A stretch of DNA of 64,000 nt from Bacteroidota bacterium (lineage in GTDB: Bacteria > Bacteroidota > Bacteroidia > Bacteroidales > Cfx3-03), in contig JACAUB010000001.1 of assembly GCA_013390605.1 (NCBI GenBank), positions 1,880,618 to 1,944,617 on the forward strand, in the 5' to 3' direction. Of this stretch, positions 55,318 to 64,000 are shown in pieces; position 1 is the first letter of the stretch; each line of letters begins with the position of its first letter. The translations under genes and the position numbers were made by a program. The notes beneath the pieces are model-generated. The model worked only from the letters and a program-made list of their open reading frames with translations, searched no databases and had not been told where the DNA came from.

Positions 55318-57264
55318 ATGGATTATATTAAATTTGATAAAAACCAGTTAGTGAACCTTGAATACTCTTTACGTAAAGAGTTTTTACGTTCAAATCGCTC
55401 AGGTGCATATTCCTGCTCTACGATTATTAATTGTAATACTAGAAAATATCATGGTTTACTTGTTGCTCCACAACCAGCCATTGATAATGATAGCCATGTT
55501 TTGTTATCATCATTAGATGAAACGGTTATTCAGCATAATTCTGAATTTAACCTTGGTATTCACAGGTATATGGGTGATGTTTATAATCCAAAGGGACACA
55601 AATATTTGGTCGATTTTACCATTGAACCTATCCCAAAACAGACATATAGAGTTGGGGGTGTTTTGCTGACCAAAGAGATAATGATGGTTGAAAATAAAGA
55701 CCAGGTTATTATTAAATATACTTTGCTTGATGCACATTCTCCTACAAAACTTTTATTCAGACCTTTTTTAGCTTTCAGGAACTATCATCAACTAAGTAAA
55801 TCAAATGTTTGGGCTGATTCAAAATATGAAGCGATAACTAACGGAATTACAATGAAACTTTATGCTGGTTATACTCCATTGTATATGCAGTTTAGTAAAG
55901 AGCCTCAATATACGCATGTGCCTGATTGGTATTATAATATCTCATATTTAAAAGAAAGAGAGCGTGGGTATCATTCACATGAAGATCTGTTTGTTCCCGG
56001 TTTTTTTGAAGTTGATATAAAAAAAGGAGAAAGCATCTATTTCTCTGCTTGTACAAGTGAACAAAATCCAACAGCCCTTTCGCGTGCATTTAATTCGGAA
56101 TTAAAAAAGAGGGTACCCAGAAATAGCTTTGAAAATTGTTTAAAAAATTCAGCTCAACAGTTTATCGTTCGAGATGGAAAAAAGACTGAGGTGATAGCAG
56201 GATTTCCATGGTTTGGAAGATGGGGGAGAGATACTTTTATTGCTTTACCCGGTCTATCATTGGCATTAGGTGATTTTAAAACATGTAAGGATGTTATAGA
56301 TACAATGTTGACTGAGTTAAACGGTCCATTATTTCCTAATATAGGAAGTGGAAATAATACAGCTTATAATTCAGTAGATGCTCCTCTATGGTTTTTCTGG
56401 TCTCTTCAACAATATGCCAGGTTTACAAACACACAGAAGTCAATCTGGAAAGAGTATGGCTCAAAGATGAAATTGATATTGAACGGCTTTCGGGCAGGAA
56501 CGATGTACAATATTAAAATGCTAGAGAATGGTTTGGTAACAGAAGGTATTGTTGGTAAAGCACTTACCTGGATGGATGCAGTAGTTGATGGTAAGCCTGT
56601 AACGCCTCGTATTGGAATGCCTGTGGAGATTAATGCATTATGGTATAATGCGATGATGTTTAGTATAGAGGTTGCAAAACTGGCAGGAGACGATGCGTTT
56701 GTTGAAAATTGGGAGTCTATTGCAAATGGCTTTCCAAAAGTGTTTAAAGAGACATTCTGGAGCGATGAAAGAGGTTATCTGGCTGATTGCGTAAGTGAAA
56801 AAGGAAAAGACTGGAGTGTGCGTCCCAATATGGTATTTGCTGCTTCATTACCTTATATGGCGATCGATGAGGATTTAAGAAAGCTTGTTATTGATAAGGT
56901 TAAAAAACAATTGCTTACACCAAGAGGTTTAAGAACATTATCTCCCGAAGATCCTCATTATAAAGGATTTTACTATGGTGATCAGGCAACACGCGATAAG
57001 GCATACCATCAAGGCACTGTTTGGCCATGGTTAATAGGTCATTATGCAGAAGCATATCTTAAAATTCATGGTAAAGGTGGATTATCTCATATAGAAAAAC
57101 TATATAAAGGATTCGAAGAAGAGATGTCAGAACATGGAATTGGATGCATTAGTGAAGTTTTTGATGGAGATCCTCCGTATAGGGCTGCAGGGGCAATTTC
57201 ACAAGCATGGAGTGTTGCAGAGGTAATTAGAATGGGTTGGATATTAAAACAATATCTTGATTAA
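55318..57264 (+). CDS. Glycogen debranching enzyme (amylo-alpha-1,6-glucosidase)
   Basis: A 648-residue cytosolic enzyme. The N-terminal GDE_N domain (about 1-240) has EFLRSNRSGAYSCSTIINCNTRKYHGLLVAP. The (alpha/alpha)6-barrel GDE_C domain (about 275-645) has VIAGFPWFGRWGRDTFIALPGL with the catalytic Asp, GNNTAYNSVDAPLWFFW, GLVTEGIVGKALTWMDA and YHQGTVWPWLIGHYAEAY. These define the archaeal/bacterial amylo-1,6-glucosidase family (GH133), which removes alpha-1,6 branches from glycogen. First gene of a four-gene unit with GT4, GH57 and the GT3-GT35 fusion. Confidence 0.94.
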   Translation: MDYIKFDKNQLVNLEYSLRKEFLRSNRSGAYSCSTIINCNTRKYHGLLVAPQPAIDNDSHVLLSSLDETVIQHNSEFNLGIHRYMGDVYNPKGHKYLVDFTIEPIPKQTYRVGGVLLTKEIMMVENKDQVIIKYTLLDAHSPTKLLFRPFLAFRNYHQLSKSNVWADSKYEAITNGITMKLYAGYTPLYMQFSKEPQYTHVPDWYYNISYLKERERGYHSHEDLFVPGFFEVDIKKGESIYFSACTSEQNPTALSRAFNSELKKRVPRNSFENCLKNSAQQFIVRDGKKTEVIAGFPWFGRWGRDTFIALPGLSLALGDFKTCKDVIDTMLTELNGPLFPNIGSGNNTAYNSVDAPLWFFWSLQQYARFTNTQKSIWKEYGSKMKLILNGFRAGTMYNIKMLENGLVTEGIVGKALTWMDAVVDGKPVTPRIGMPVEINALWYNAMMFSIEVAKLAGDDAFVENWESIANGFPKVFKETFWSDERGYLADCVSEKGKDWSVRPNMVFAASLPYMAIDEDLRKLVIDKVKKQLLTPRGLRTLSPEDPHYKGFYYGDQATRDKAYHQGTVWPWLIGHYAEAYLKIHGKGGLSHIEKLYKGFEEEMSEHGIGCISEVFDGDPPYRAAGAISQAWSVAEVIRMGWILKQYLD

Positions 57265-57330
57265 GCTTTCAATTGAGGGTTGTTATTAATAGATTGATGT
57301 ATAATGTGTTCATAATTAAAGATGTAGAAT

Positions 57331-58611
57331 ATGAAAGTGCTGATGTTTGGTTGGGAATTTCCACCACATATTACGGGGGGATTAGGAACTGCTTGTTATG
57401 GTATGACGCAAGGTCTTAGTAAAGCTGATGTAGAGGTATTATTTGTAGTACCTAAAGCATATGGCGATGAAGATCAGGATGCTATAAAACTAGTTAATGC
57501 CAGCGATATTAAAATTTCAATTACAGGAACCGAAAAGGAAAACTTTTTGGATAAAGTGACTTTCATTGAGGTAGGTTCAAATCTTATTCCTTATGTAGGT
57601 CCTGAAGATTTTGCTAAGGTTGTGGAATTAGCTAAATTAAGAAGCCTGTCAAAATCAACATCAGTTTTTCAAGAGGAGTTTAAGTTTTCGGGTAAATATG
57701 GCACTAATCTATTAGAAGAGGTTAGTCGTTATGCCCTTGTAGGAGCCACATTAGCAAAAGAAATGGAATTCGATGTGATTCATGCTCATGATTGGTTAAC
57801 CTATCCGGCTGGTATTGCGGCAAAACAAATTAGTGGAAAACCATTAGTGGTTCATATGCATGCTACTGAGTTCGACAGATCCGGTGAAAATGTGAATCCA
57901 CAGGTTTTTGATATAGAAAAGAGCGGTATGGAAGCTGCTGATAGAGTAATTACGGTAAGTAATTTCACCCGTAAGATTGTAGTTGATCGTTATGGCATTG
58001 ATCCAGATAAGGTGATTACTGTTCACAATGCAGTGGAGCCATCAAACAAAACTGATATGGATCCTGTTGAAAGAAAAGTGGATGAAAAAGTTGTGACATT
58101 TTTAGGGCGTATTACTTTTCAGAAAGGACCTGAATATTTTATTGAGGCTGCTTATAAAGTTTTAAAGAAAGATCCTAATGTGCGTTTTGTAATGGCTGGT
58201 ACTGGTGATATGCTGAATAAAATGGTACGACGTGTTGCTCGTTTAGGTATAGGTACTCGTTTCCACTTTACAGGTTTTTTAAAGGGTGATGATGTTGATA
58301 AAATGTATGCATTAAGTGATGTATATGTAATGCCTTCGGTATCTGAACCTTTCGGTATTTCACCACTCGAAGCAGTACGTTCAAATGTTCCTGTTGTGAT
58401 TTCTCGTCAATCAGGAGTTTCTGAAGTTTTGACTCATGCAATAAAAATTAATTTTTGGGATGTGGATGCTTTGGCTGATGCTATTTATGGTCTTCTCCAT
58501 TATCCTGCTATGAATAAAATGATTGAAAAATATGGTCCACAGGAACTTGAAAAGTTGAAATGGGAGCGGGCCGCACTGCAAATTAAAGACGTTTATTTAC
58601 AAGTTGTTTAA
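57331..58611 (+). CDS. GT4/GT5-type glycosyltransferase (glycogen synthase-like)
   Basis: A 426-residue GT-B enzyme. MKVLMFGWEFPPHITGGLGTACYGM is the starch-synthase-like N-terminal loop with the ADP/UDP-sugar-binding GGLG, then IHAHDWLTYPAGIAAK and DRVITVSNFTRKIVVDRYGI. The C-terminal GT1_4 domain has FLGRITFQKGPEYFIEA, FTGFLKGDDVDKMYALSDVYVMPSVSEPFGISPLEA with the conserved Glu of the EPFGI motif. It resembles both glycogen synthases and GT4 enzymes making alpha-1,4-glucan or maltose-1-phosphate-type products; exact donor is not readable. Location between debranching enzyme and GH57 points to glycogen synthesis or remodelling. Confidence 0.9.
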   Translation: MKVLMFGWEFPPHITGGLGTACYGMTQGLSKADVEVLFVVPKAYGDEDQDAIKLVNASDIKISITGTEKENFLDKVTFIEVGSNLIPYVGPEDFAKVVELAKLRSLSKSTSVFQEEFKFSGKYGTNLLEEVSRYALVGATLAKEMEFDVIHAHDWLTYPAGIAAKQISGKPLVVHMHATEFDRSGENVNPQVFDIEKSGMEAADRVITVSNFTRKIVVDRYGIDPDKVITVHNAVEPSNKTDMDPVERKVDEKVVTFLGRITFQKGPEYFIEAAYKVLKKDPNVRFVMAGTGDMLNKMVRRVARLGIGTRFHFTGFLKGDDVDKMYALSDVYVMPSVSEPFGISPLEAVRSNVPVVISRQSGVSEVLTHAIKINFWDVDALADAIYGLLHYPAMNKMIEKYGPQELEKLKWERAALQIKDVYLQVV

Positions 58612-58625
58612 AGAAATTTGAGACT

Positions 58626-59972
58626 ATGAGATCTATCTGCTTTTTTTTCCAGGTTCATCAACCTTATCGGTTGCGTACATATCGTTTCTTCGATATTGGT
58701 GATAATCATAATTATTATGATGAATATCTCAATCGTTCGATCATTAATAGAGTAGCTGAACGATGCTATATTCCAATGAATAATTTGTTAATTAATTTAA
58801 TAAAAGAGTATGGTCAGGCTTTTAAGGTAAGTCTTTCTATTACAGGATCTGCTATCGATCAAATGCAACAATACGCTCCAGCAGCGCTTAAAAGCTTTAA
58901 GGAGTTGATTGCCACCGGAAATGTTGAAGTCCTGGCCGAAACATATGGTCATACATTAGCTTCTTTAAAAAATGAAGAAGAGTTTAAACTTCAGGTTAAA
59001 AAACATTCAGAAAAGATTGAATCTCTATTTGGCGTAGTACCTACTACATTTAGAAATACTGAGATGATTTATAGCGATTTGATTGGTAAGTCAGTTGCTG
59101 ATATGGGATTTAAAACCATGCTTACGGAAGGAGCTAAACATATATTAGGTTGGAAAAGTCCTAATTATCTATATGTAAATGCGATTAACCCTCGTTTAAA
59201 ATTATTACTACGCAATTTTAGATTAAGTGATGATATTGCATTCAGATTTTCAGAACGCAGATGGAGTGATTGGCCATTGACTGCTGAAAAATTTGCTGGG
59301 TGGTTAAATGATGTTGAATCGATACAAGAGACCGTAAACATTTTTGTTGACTATGAAACTTTTGGAGAACATCAATGGGAATCGACTGGTATTTTTGATT
59401 TCATGAAAGCACTACCTGGAGAAATATATAAGCAAACAGATTTCCAGTTTTCAACTCCTTCTGAGATAAGTGATAAGTTACAGCCTATTTCTGCAATTCA
59501 TGTTCCTCATCCTATTTCGTGGGCCGATGAAGAAAGAGATACTACAGCATGGTTGGGTAATGATTTACAAGATGAAGCGTCTGATAGTTTATATGCATTG
59601 TCGGAAAAGATAAAGTTGGTTGATGATCAGGCAATACTAACTGATTGGCAATATTTACAAACATCTGATCACTTCTATTATATGTGTACGAAATGGTTTA
59701 GCGATGGCGATGTTCATCAATATTTTAATCCATATCCATCTCCTTATGAGGCATTTATGAATTACATGAATGTCCTTTCAGATTTCATGATCAGAGTTGA
59801 TCGTCACATAGAAGGGAAAAATGCTTTACCCGTTTCTGAAAAACCAGATGTGCCTACTGTAAAAGCAGCAATATCAGAAAAGAAAACAAAAGTAAGTACA
59901 GCACCGAAAAATAAAAGCAAAATCAAAAAAGAAGAAATCAAAAAGAAACCAATAAAAATAACAAAATCATAA
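58626..59972 (+). CDS. GH57 alpha-glucanase (alpha-amylase family)
   Basis: A 448-residue cytosolic enzyme. The GH57 (beta/alpha)7-barrel start is FFFQVHQPYRLRTYRFFDIG (region I, HQP). ETYGHTLASL is region II. The nucleophile Glu lies in TTFRNTEMIYSD (region III) and the acid/base Asp in NIFVDYETFGEHQW (region IV). Region V is VPHPISWADEERDTTAWLGN. The domain ends by about residue 400; a Lys/Glu-rich tail of about 40 residues follows (KSKIKKEEIKKKP). Closely spaced with the GT4 gene (14 bases). GH57 members include alpha-amylases, 4-alpha-glucanotransferases and branching enzymes; amylase is the default annotation here, not proved. A terminator follows. Confidence 0.92.
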   Translation: MRSICFFFQVHQPYRLRTYRFFDIGDNHNYYDEYLNRSIINRVAERCYIPMNNLLINLIKEYGQAFKVSLSITGSAIDQMQQYAPAALKSFKELIATGNVEVLAETYGHTLASLKNEEEFKLQVKKHSEKIESLFGVVPTTFRNTEMIYSDLIGKSVADMGFKTMLTEGAKHILGWKSPNYLYVNAINPRLKLLLRNFRLSDDIAFRFSERRWSDWPLTAEKFAGWLNDVESIQETVNIFVDYETFGEHQWESTGIFDFMKALPGEIYKQTDFQFSTPSEISDKLQPISAIHVPHPISWADEERDTTAWLGNDLQDEASDSLYALSEKIKLVDDQAILTDWQYLQTSDHFYYMCTKWFSDGDVHQYFNPYPSPYEAFMNYMNVLSDFMIRVDRHIEGKNALPVSEKPDVPTVKAAISEKKTKVSTAPKNKSKIKKEEIKKKPIKITKS

Positions 59973-59977
59973 GTAGC

Positions 59978-60027
59978 CCGGGTGCTTTAAAATTGAAATC
60001 TGAAAGTTTCAAAATGAAAGCACCCGG
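59978..60027 (+). terminator. Terminator between GH57 and the GT3-GT35 gene
   Basis: An 11-bp GC-rich stem (CCGGGTGCTTT and complement) encloses a nested smaller stem (TTGAAA...TTTCAA), then TTTAATTTTTTT. It begins six bases after the GH57 stop and would reduce read-through into the last gene. Confidence 0.85.
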
Positions 60028-60070
60028 TTTAATTTTTTTATGATTTAGTATTAACAAAATGAATTAGAAA

Positions 60071-63000
60071 ATGGCAAATCAAGAATTATTAAAGGCGGAT
60101 TACCTGTTTGAGGTTAGTTGGGAAGTTTGTAATAAAGTTGGAGGTATTTACACGGTAATCTCAACGAAAGTTCCACAAATATTAAAGGAACATCGAAATA
60201 ATTATTTTTTGATTGGTCCCGATGTGTGGAAAGAAACAAGAGACAATCCTGAATTTATTGAAGATAAAACATTATTAGGTGTTTGGCCAGAACAAGCAGC
60301 CAGAGAAGGACTACGAATCAGAACCGGAAGGTGGAACATAGAAGGAAAACCTATTGTGATCTTGGTTGACTTTACACCATTCTTCCAGGGAAAAGATAAA
60401 ATATTTTCTGGCTTTTGGGAAAAATTTGGTCTTGATTCTATTTCGGGTGGATGGGATTATATAGAACCTTGCCTATTTGGTTATGCTGCTGCTCGCGTTA
60501 TTGAAAGTTATTATAACTTTTACTTAAGTGCATCTGATAAACTGGTTGCTCATTTTCATGAATGGATGACTGGAGGTGGAATTCTGTATTTACGTGATAA
60601 GGTTCCACAAGCATCTACTGTATTTACGACTCATGCTACAGTTTTAGGTCGGACGATAGCAGGAAATAAACTCCCACTTTATCGTGACCTGAAAACTTTT
60701 AATCCAGATCAAGTTGCTCGTGAACATAATGTTACCGCAAAGTTTTCTTTAGAACGATCATCTGCACAACAAGCTGATGCATTTACTGTGGTAAGTGCTA
60801 TAACTGCTGAAGAATGTACTTATCTATTGGGGAAATCTGTTGATTTGGTTACACCCAATGGCTTTGATGACTCTTTTGTTCCAAACAAAGATATATTTGA
60901 GACAAAGCGACAAGAAGCTAAAGATTCTCTTTTTTCTGTTGCTGAGGCAGTATTAAATAGAAAAATAAAGAAGGATTCTTTGTTAGTTGTCAATAGTGGG
61001 AGATATGAATTTAGTAATAAAGGTATTGATCTTTTTATTGACTCTTTAAGTCTTTTAAATGAAGATGAGAATCTCAAAAAAGATATTATTGCATTCATAA
61101 CAGTTCCTGCTCATCAGACAGGTGTTAGACCCGAGGTTGTTGATCGCTTGCGCGATGGTATTACAGAAGCTAAAATTGAAGGCGAATACCTAACACATAA
61201 TCTATATGATGTGGATCATGATCCGGTTATTTGCAGACTTAAGAATAAGGGGCTAAATAATAGTTCTTCACAACGTGTGCAAGTAATTTTTGTTCCTTCT
61301 TATCTTGATGGGATTGATGGAATATTTGACAAATCTTATTATGATTTATTGATTGGTTTTGATTTGTCTGCGTTTCCTTCATATTATGAACCATGGGGAT
61401 ATACTCCACTAGAAAGTATTGCATTTCATGTTCCAACTGTTACTACTACATTAGCCGGCTTTGGCCTTTGGATGAATGAATATGCAGGTCCTTCTGAAAA
61501 TGGTGTCTGTGTATTAGAAAGGAATGAAGGTAATGAAGCTGCAGTGGTTGTTGGTATGGCAAAGTATTTTAAAGAATATACTGAAGCTACGGAAATTGAA
61601 AAAGATGCAATGCGTCAATCTGCTTTTAAGTTGTCAAGATTAGCGCTCTGGGAAAATTTGGTTGATAATTATAAGAAAACCTATTCTATTGCTATAGAAA
61701 AATCATTGAAACGTTTTGATCAATATAGGTTGAAAAGGCCAACAGAAGTTGGTGAACCTTATGCTTTTATTCGGTCGAATAAACCGGATTGGAGAAAAAT
61801 ATTGGTTAAATCTGATTTACCGTCTTCTTTGATTCCGCTTCAGAAGATTGCGAAAAATGTTTGGTGGAGTTGGAATCATGAGGCTCGACAGTTATTTAGC
61901 ATGGCTGATTCTGAGCTTTGGGAAGCTGTTAATCAAAATCCTGTTGCTTTAATCGAACGGATGTCTTTAAAAACGATGCAACACCTTGAAACAGATCAAG
62001 AGTTTTTGAAGAAATTAGATGAGGTTTATTCTAAATTCCAAAACTACATGCAGGAGGCTGAAGATAAGCCTGCTATGCAGATTGCCTATTTCAGCATGGA
62101 ATTTGGTTTACATGATTCTATTCAGATTTATTCAGGTGGCCTTGGGATTTTAGCCGGAGACTATTTAAAAGAGGCTAGCGATTGTAATTACAATATGATT
62201 GGTGTCGGCCTTCTTTATCGTTTTGGCTATTTCCGTCAGCATCTGACAATATTAGGTGATCAGGTTGATAATTATTCACCTCAAATATTTTCTCAACTTC
62301 CTCTAACACCAGTTCTTAATGCTGCCGGCGAAAGACTTAAAGTTAGTATTGTGTTGCCTGGTAGAAATTTATATGCTAAAGTTTGGCGAATTGATGTAGG
62401 TAGAATTCCTTTGTATTTATTGGATACTGATATTGCAGATAATAGTGATGCTGATAGAAGTATAACACATAAGTTGTATGGTGGTGATTGGGAAAACCGC
62501 TTTAAACAAGAATTATTGTTAGGTGTAGGTGGAATTAGATTGCTTGAAGCACTTGATATTAAACCTGATCTATATCATTGTAATGAAGGGCATGCTGCAT
62601 TTATCGGTGTAGAGCGTTTAAGAATTCTTGTTCAAGAAAAGGGATTAACTTTTGCTGAGGCCGTAGAAGTTGTTCGATCTTCTAATTTATTTACAACGCA
62701 TACGCCTGTCCCAGCGGGTCATGATGCTTTTACAGAAGACATTCTTCGCACCTATATTCCTCATTATGCAGATCGATTAGGTATTAGTTGGTCAGCATTT
62801 ATGAACTTAGGAAGATTTGTTGAAAATAAGTCGGATGAAAAATTCTCAATGAGCGTATTAGCTGCTAAATTGTCTCAGGAAATGAATGGTGTAAGTGCTA
62901 TTCACGGAAGAGTATCGAGAGAATTATTTGCACCATTATTTGATGGTTATTATCCAGATGAATTGTATATTGGACATGTTACGAATGGTGTTCATTTTCC

Positions 63001-64000
63001 TACATGGACTGCATGGAAGTGGCAGAAACTATATAAACAGGAGTTCGGAGAAGCGTTTTTAGCTGATCAATCGAATCCAACCTATTGGCAGAAGATTCAT
63101 AATGTTCCTGCAGAACGAATATGGAAAATCAGAAATTCATTACGTGTCGAGTTGGTTGAATTCATAAGAACACGTGTCCGAAACGATATGACCAATCGAC
63201 AAGAGAGTCCAAAACAAATTTTACAAGTATCAGAGACTTTGGATCCAAATGCTTTGACAATTGGCTTTGCACGTCGTTTTGCAACTTATAAACGTGCTCA
63301 TTTGTTGTTTAGTAATTTGGATCGATTGGCAGAAATCCTAAATAACAAAAAGAGACCAGTTCAATTTATTTTTGCCGGAAAGGCACACCCAGCTGATAAA
63401 GCAGGACAGGATTTAATCAGGCGTATTGTTGAAATATCACGCCAACCAGCTTTTGCCGGAAAAATTGTATTCGTTGAAAATTATGATATGCAATTAGGTC
63501 GTCGGTTAGTTCAGGGATGTGATATATGGCTAAATACCCCTACCAGACCTCTTGAAGCATCTGGAACAAGTGGCGAAAAAGCTATTATGAATGGAGTGGT
63601 CAATTTCAGTGTTCTAGATGGCTGGTGGGCAGAAGGATACACGAGTACAGCCGGATGGGCGTTACCTGAAAAATCGACTTATGATAATTCAGCTTTTCAG
63701 GACGAATTAGATGCTGAGTTAATCTACAGTATCTTTGAGGATGAAATTATTCCAACATTCTATGATCGGGATAAAGATAAAAGTGACGTTCCGCTTAAAT
63801 GGATAGAATACATCAAAAATACGATCTCAGAGATAGCACCAAAGTTTACCATGAAACGGATGCTCGACGACTATAAAGATCAGTATTATATGCCTATGTA
63901 TGTACGAAAAGCAGAATTAGCTGAAAACAACTTTGAAAAAGCATTTGAGTTAACTTCATGGAAACGAAGAGTTTTAAGAACATGGGAGTTTATCACCCTA
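60071..64000 (+). CDS. Glycogen synthase (GT3) / alpha-glucan phosphorylase (GT35) fusion, 3' truncated by window edge
   Basis: An open frame of 1310 codons to the window edge with no stop; the start is the ATG at MANQELLKADYLFEVSWEVCNKVGGIYTVIS, the typical eukaryotic-like GYS opening. The N-terminal GT3 glycogen synthase (about 1-560) has VAHFHEWMTGGGILYLR, FTTHATVLGRTIAGNKLP, VVSAITAEECTYLLGK and YYEPWGYTPLESIAF with the catalytic Glu. From about residue 590 a short-type alpha-glucan phosphorylase follows: AKNVWWSWNHEARQLF, AYFSMEFGLHDSIQIYSGGLGILAGDYLKEASD, HCNEGHAAF, IGHVTNGVHFPTW, GFARRFATYKRAHLL, and the PLP-binding Lys1170 in EASGTSGEKAIMNG with VLDGWWAEGY. One chain thus contains an enzyme that builds glycogen and one that phosphorolyses it. 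The C-terminal end, probably about 100 residues, is missing. Confidence 0.93.
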   Translation, partial: MANQELLKADYLFEVSWEVCNKVGGIYTVISTKVPQILKEHRNNYFLIGPDVWKETRDNPEFIEDKTLLGVWPEQAAREGLRIRTGRWNIEGKPIVILVDFTPFFQGKDKIFSGFWEKFGLDSISGGWDYIEPCLFGYAAARVIESYYNFYLSASDKLVAHFHEWMTGGGILYLRDKVPQASTVFTTHATVLGRTIAGNKLPLYRDLKTFNPDQVAREHNVTAKFSLERSSAQQADAFTVVSAITAEECTYLLGKSVDLVTPNGFDDSFVPNKDIFETKRQEAKDSLFSVAEAVLNRKIKKDSLLVVNSGRYEFSNKGIDLFIDSLSLLNEDENLKKDIIAFITVPAHQTGVRPEVVDRLRDGITEAKIEGEYLTHNLYDVDHDPVICRLKNKGLNNSSSQRVQVIFVPSYLDGIDGIFDKSYYDLLIGFDLSAFPSYYEPWGYTPLESIAFHVPTVTTTLAGFGLWMNEYAGPSENGVCVLERNEGNEAAVVVGMAKYFKEYTEATEIEKDAMRQSAFKLSRLALWENLVDNYKKTYSIAIEKSLKRFDQYRLKRPTEVGEPYAFIRSNKPDWRKILVKSDLPSSLIPLQKIAKNVWWSWNHEARQLFSMADSELWEAVNQNPVALIERMSLKTMQHLETDQEFLKKLDEVYSKFQNYMQEAEDKPAMQIAYFSMEFGLHDSIQIYSGGLGILAGDYLKEASDCNYNMIGVGLLYRFGYFRQHLTILGDQVDNYSPQIFSQLPLTPVLNAAGERLKVSIVLPGRNLYAKVWRIDVGRIPLYLLDTDIADNSDADRSITHKLYGGDWENRFKQELLLGVGGIRLLEALDIKPDLYHCNEGHAAFIGVERLRILVQEKGLTFAEAVEVVRSSNLFTTHTPVPAGHDAFTEDILRTYIPHYADRLGISWSAFMNLGRFVENKSDEKFSMSVLAAKLSQEMNGVSAIHGRVSRELFAPLFDGYYPDELYIGHVTNGVHFPTWTAWKWQKLYKQEFGEAFLADQSNPTYWQKIHNVPAERIWKIRNSLRVELVEFIRTRVRNDMTNRQESPKQILQVSETLDPNALTIGFARRFATYKRAHLLFSNLDRLAEILNNKKRPVQFIFAGKAHPADKAGQDLIRRIVEISRQPAFAGKIVFVENYDMQLGRRLVQGCDIWLNTPTRPLEASGTSGEKAIMNGVVNFSVLDGWWAEGYTSTAGWALPEKSTYDNSAFQDELDAELIYSIFEDEIIPTFYDRDKDKSDVPLKWIEYIKNTISEIAPKFTMKRMLDDYKDQYYMPMYVRKAELAENNFEKAFELTSWKRRVLRTWEFITL

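Overview
The window is AT-rich DNA (roughly one third G+C by eye) from a Bacteroidota genome, most likely order Bacteroidales. Reasons: a SusR-style hybrid two-component regulator; upstream elements matching the Bacteroidetes -7 box (TAnnTTTG); almost no Shine-Dalgarno sites; DUF3078, DUF3857 and FISUMP families; and a fused glycogen synthase/alpha-glucan phosphorylase beside GH57, GT4 and debranching genes. I cannot place it to genus. I see no tRNA, rRNA, CRISPR array, insertion sequence, phage or plasmid genes.

Layout. 1-5.2 kb is accessory: a CPBP membrane protein, a two-gene unit of an unrecognised 282-residue protein fused head-to-tail with a radical SAM/SPASM enzyme, a 3' gene remnant, a GC-rich repeat/hairpin, and a FISUMP lipoprotein. 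5.4-8.1 kb is a signalling unit: three paralogous receiver-only regulators and a cytosolic histidine kinase with a 63-bp tandem coding repeat. 8.2-11.4 kb carries a GH95-like glycosidase and a secreted NUC1 nuclease. 11.7-14.2 kb (minus strand) is a coupled pair: a two-lobed retropepsin-like protease and a secreted protein with four CBM48/AMPK-beta-like domains. A Gfo/Idh oxidoreductase follows.

15.7-40 kb is a pectin/galacturonate region. uxaB-uxaA (minus) and uxaC (plus) diverge from a region with a 30-bp operator-like palindrome and would convert galacturonate/glucuronate to 2-keto-3-deoxygluconate. After two DUF3857/transglutaminase-like paralogues come GH105 and GH28 (minus), PL10, CE12 and GH43 (plus), a 1416-residue hybrid two-component regulator, a DUF3078 outer-membrane protein and GH51 arabinofuranosidase. 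Together these would cut homogalacturonan and deacetylate and debranch rhamnogalacturonan/arabinan. No SusC/SusD pair and no KDG kinase/aldolase are in the window.

40-55 kb is mainly housekeeping: a CDF-like membrane protein, tsaD, tamB, a RecB/AddA-like helicase-nuclease, the selenouridine tRNA pair mnmH-selD, and pbpC. 55.3 kb to the right edge is glycogen metabolism: debranching enzyme, GT4 glycosyltransferase, GH57 alpha-glucanase, and the GT3-GT35 fusion gene that runs off the end.

The best candidates for something under-described are the 282-aa/radical SAM pair (1057-3033) and the retropepsin/CBM48x4 pair (11661-14161). Both are inferences from domain content and gene coupling.
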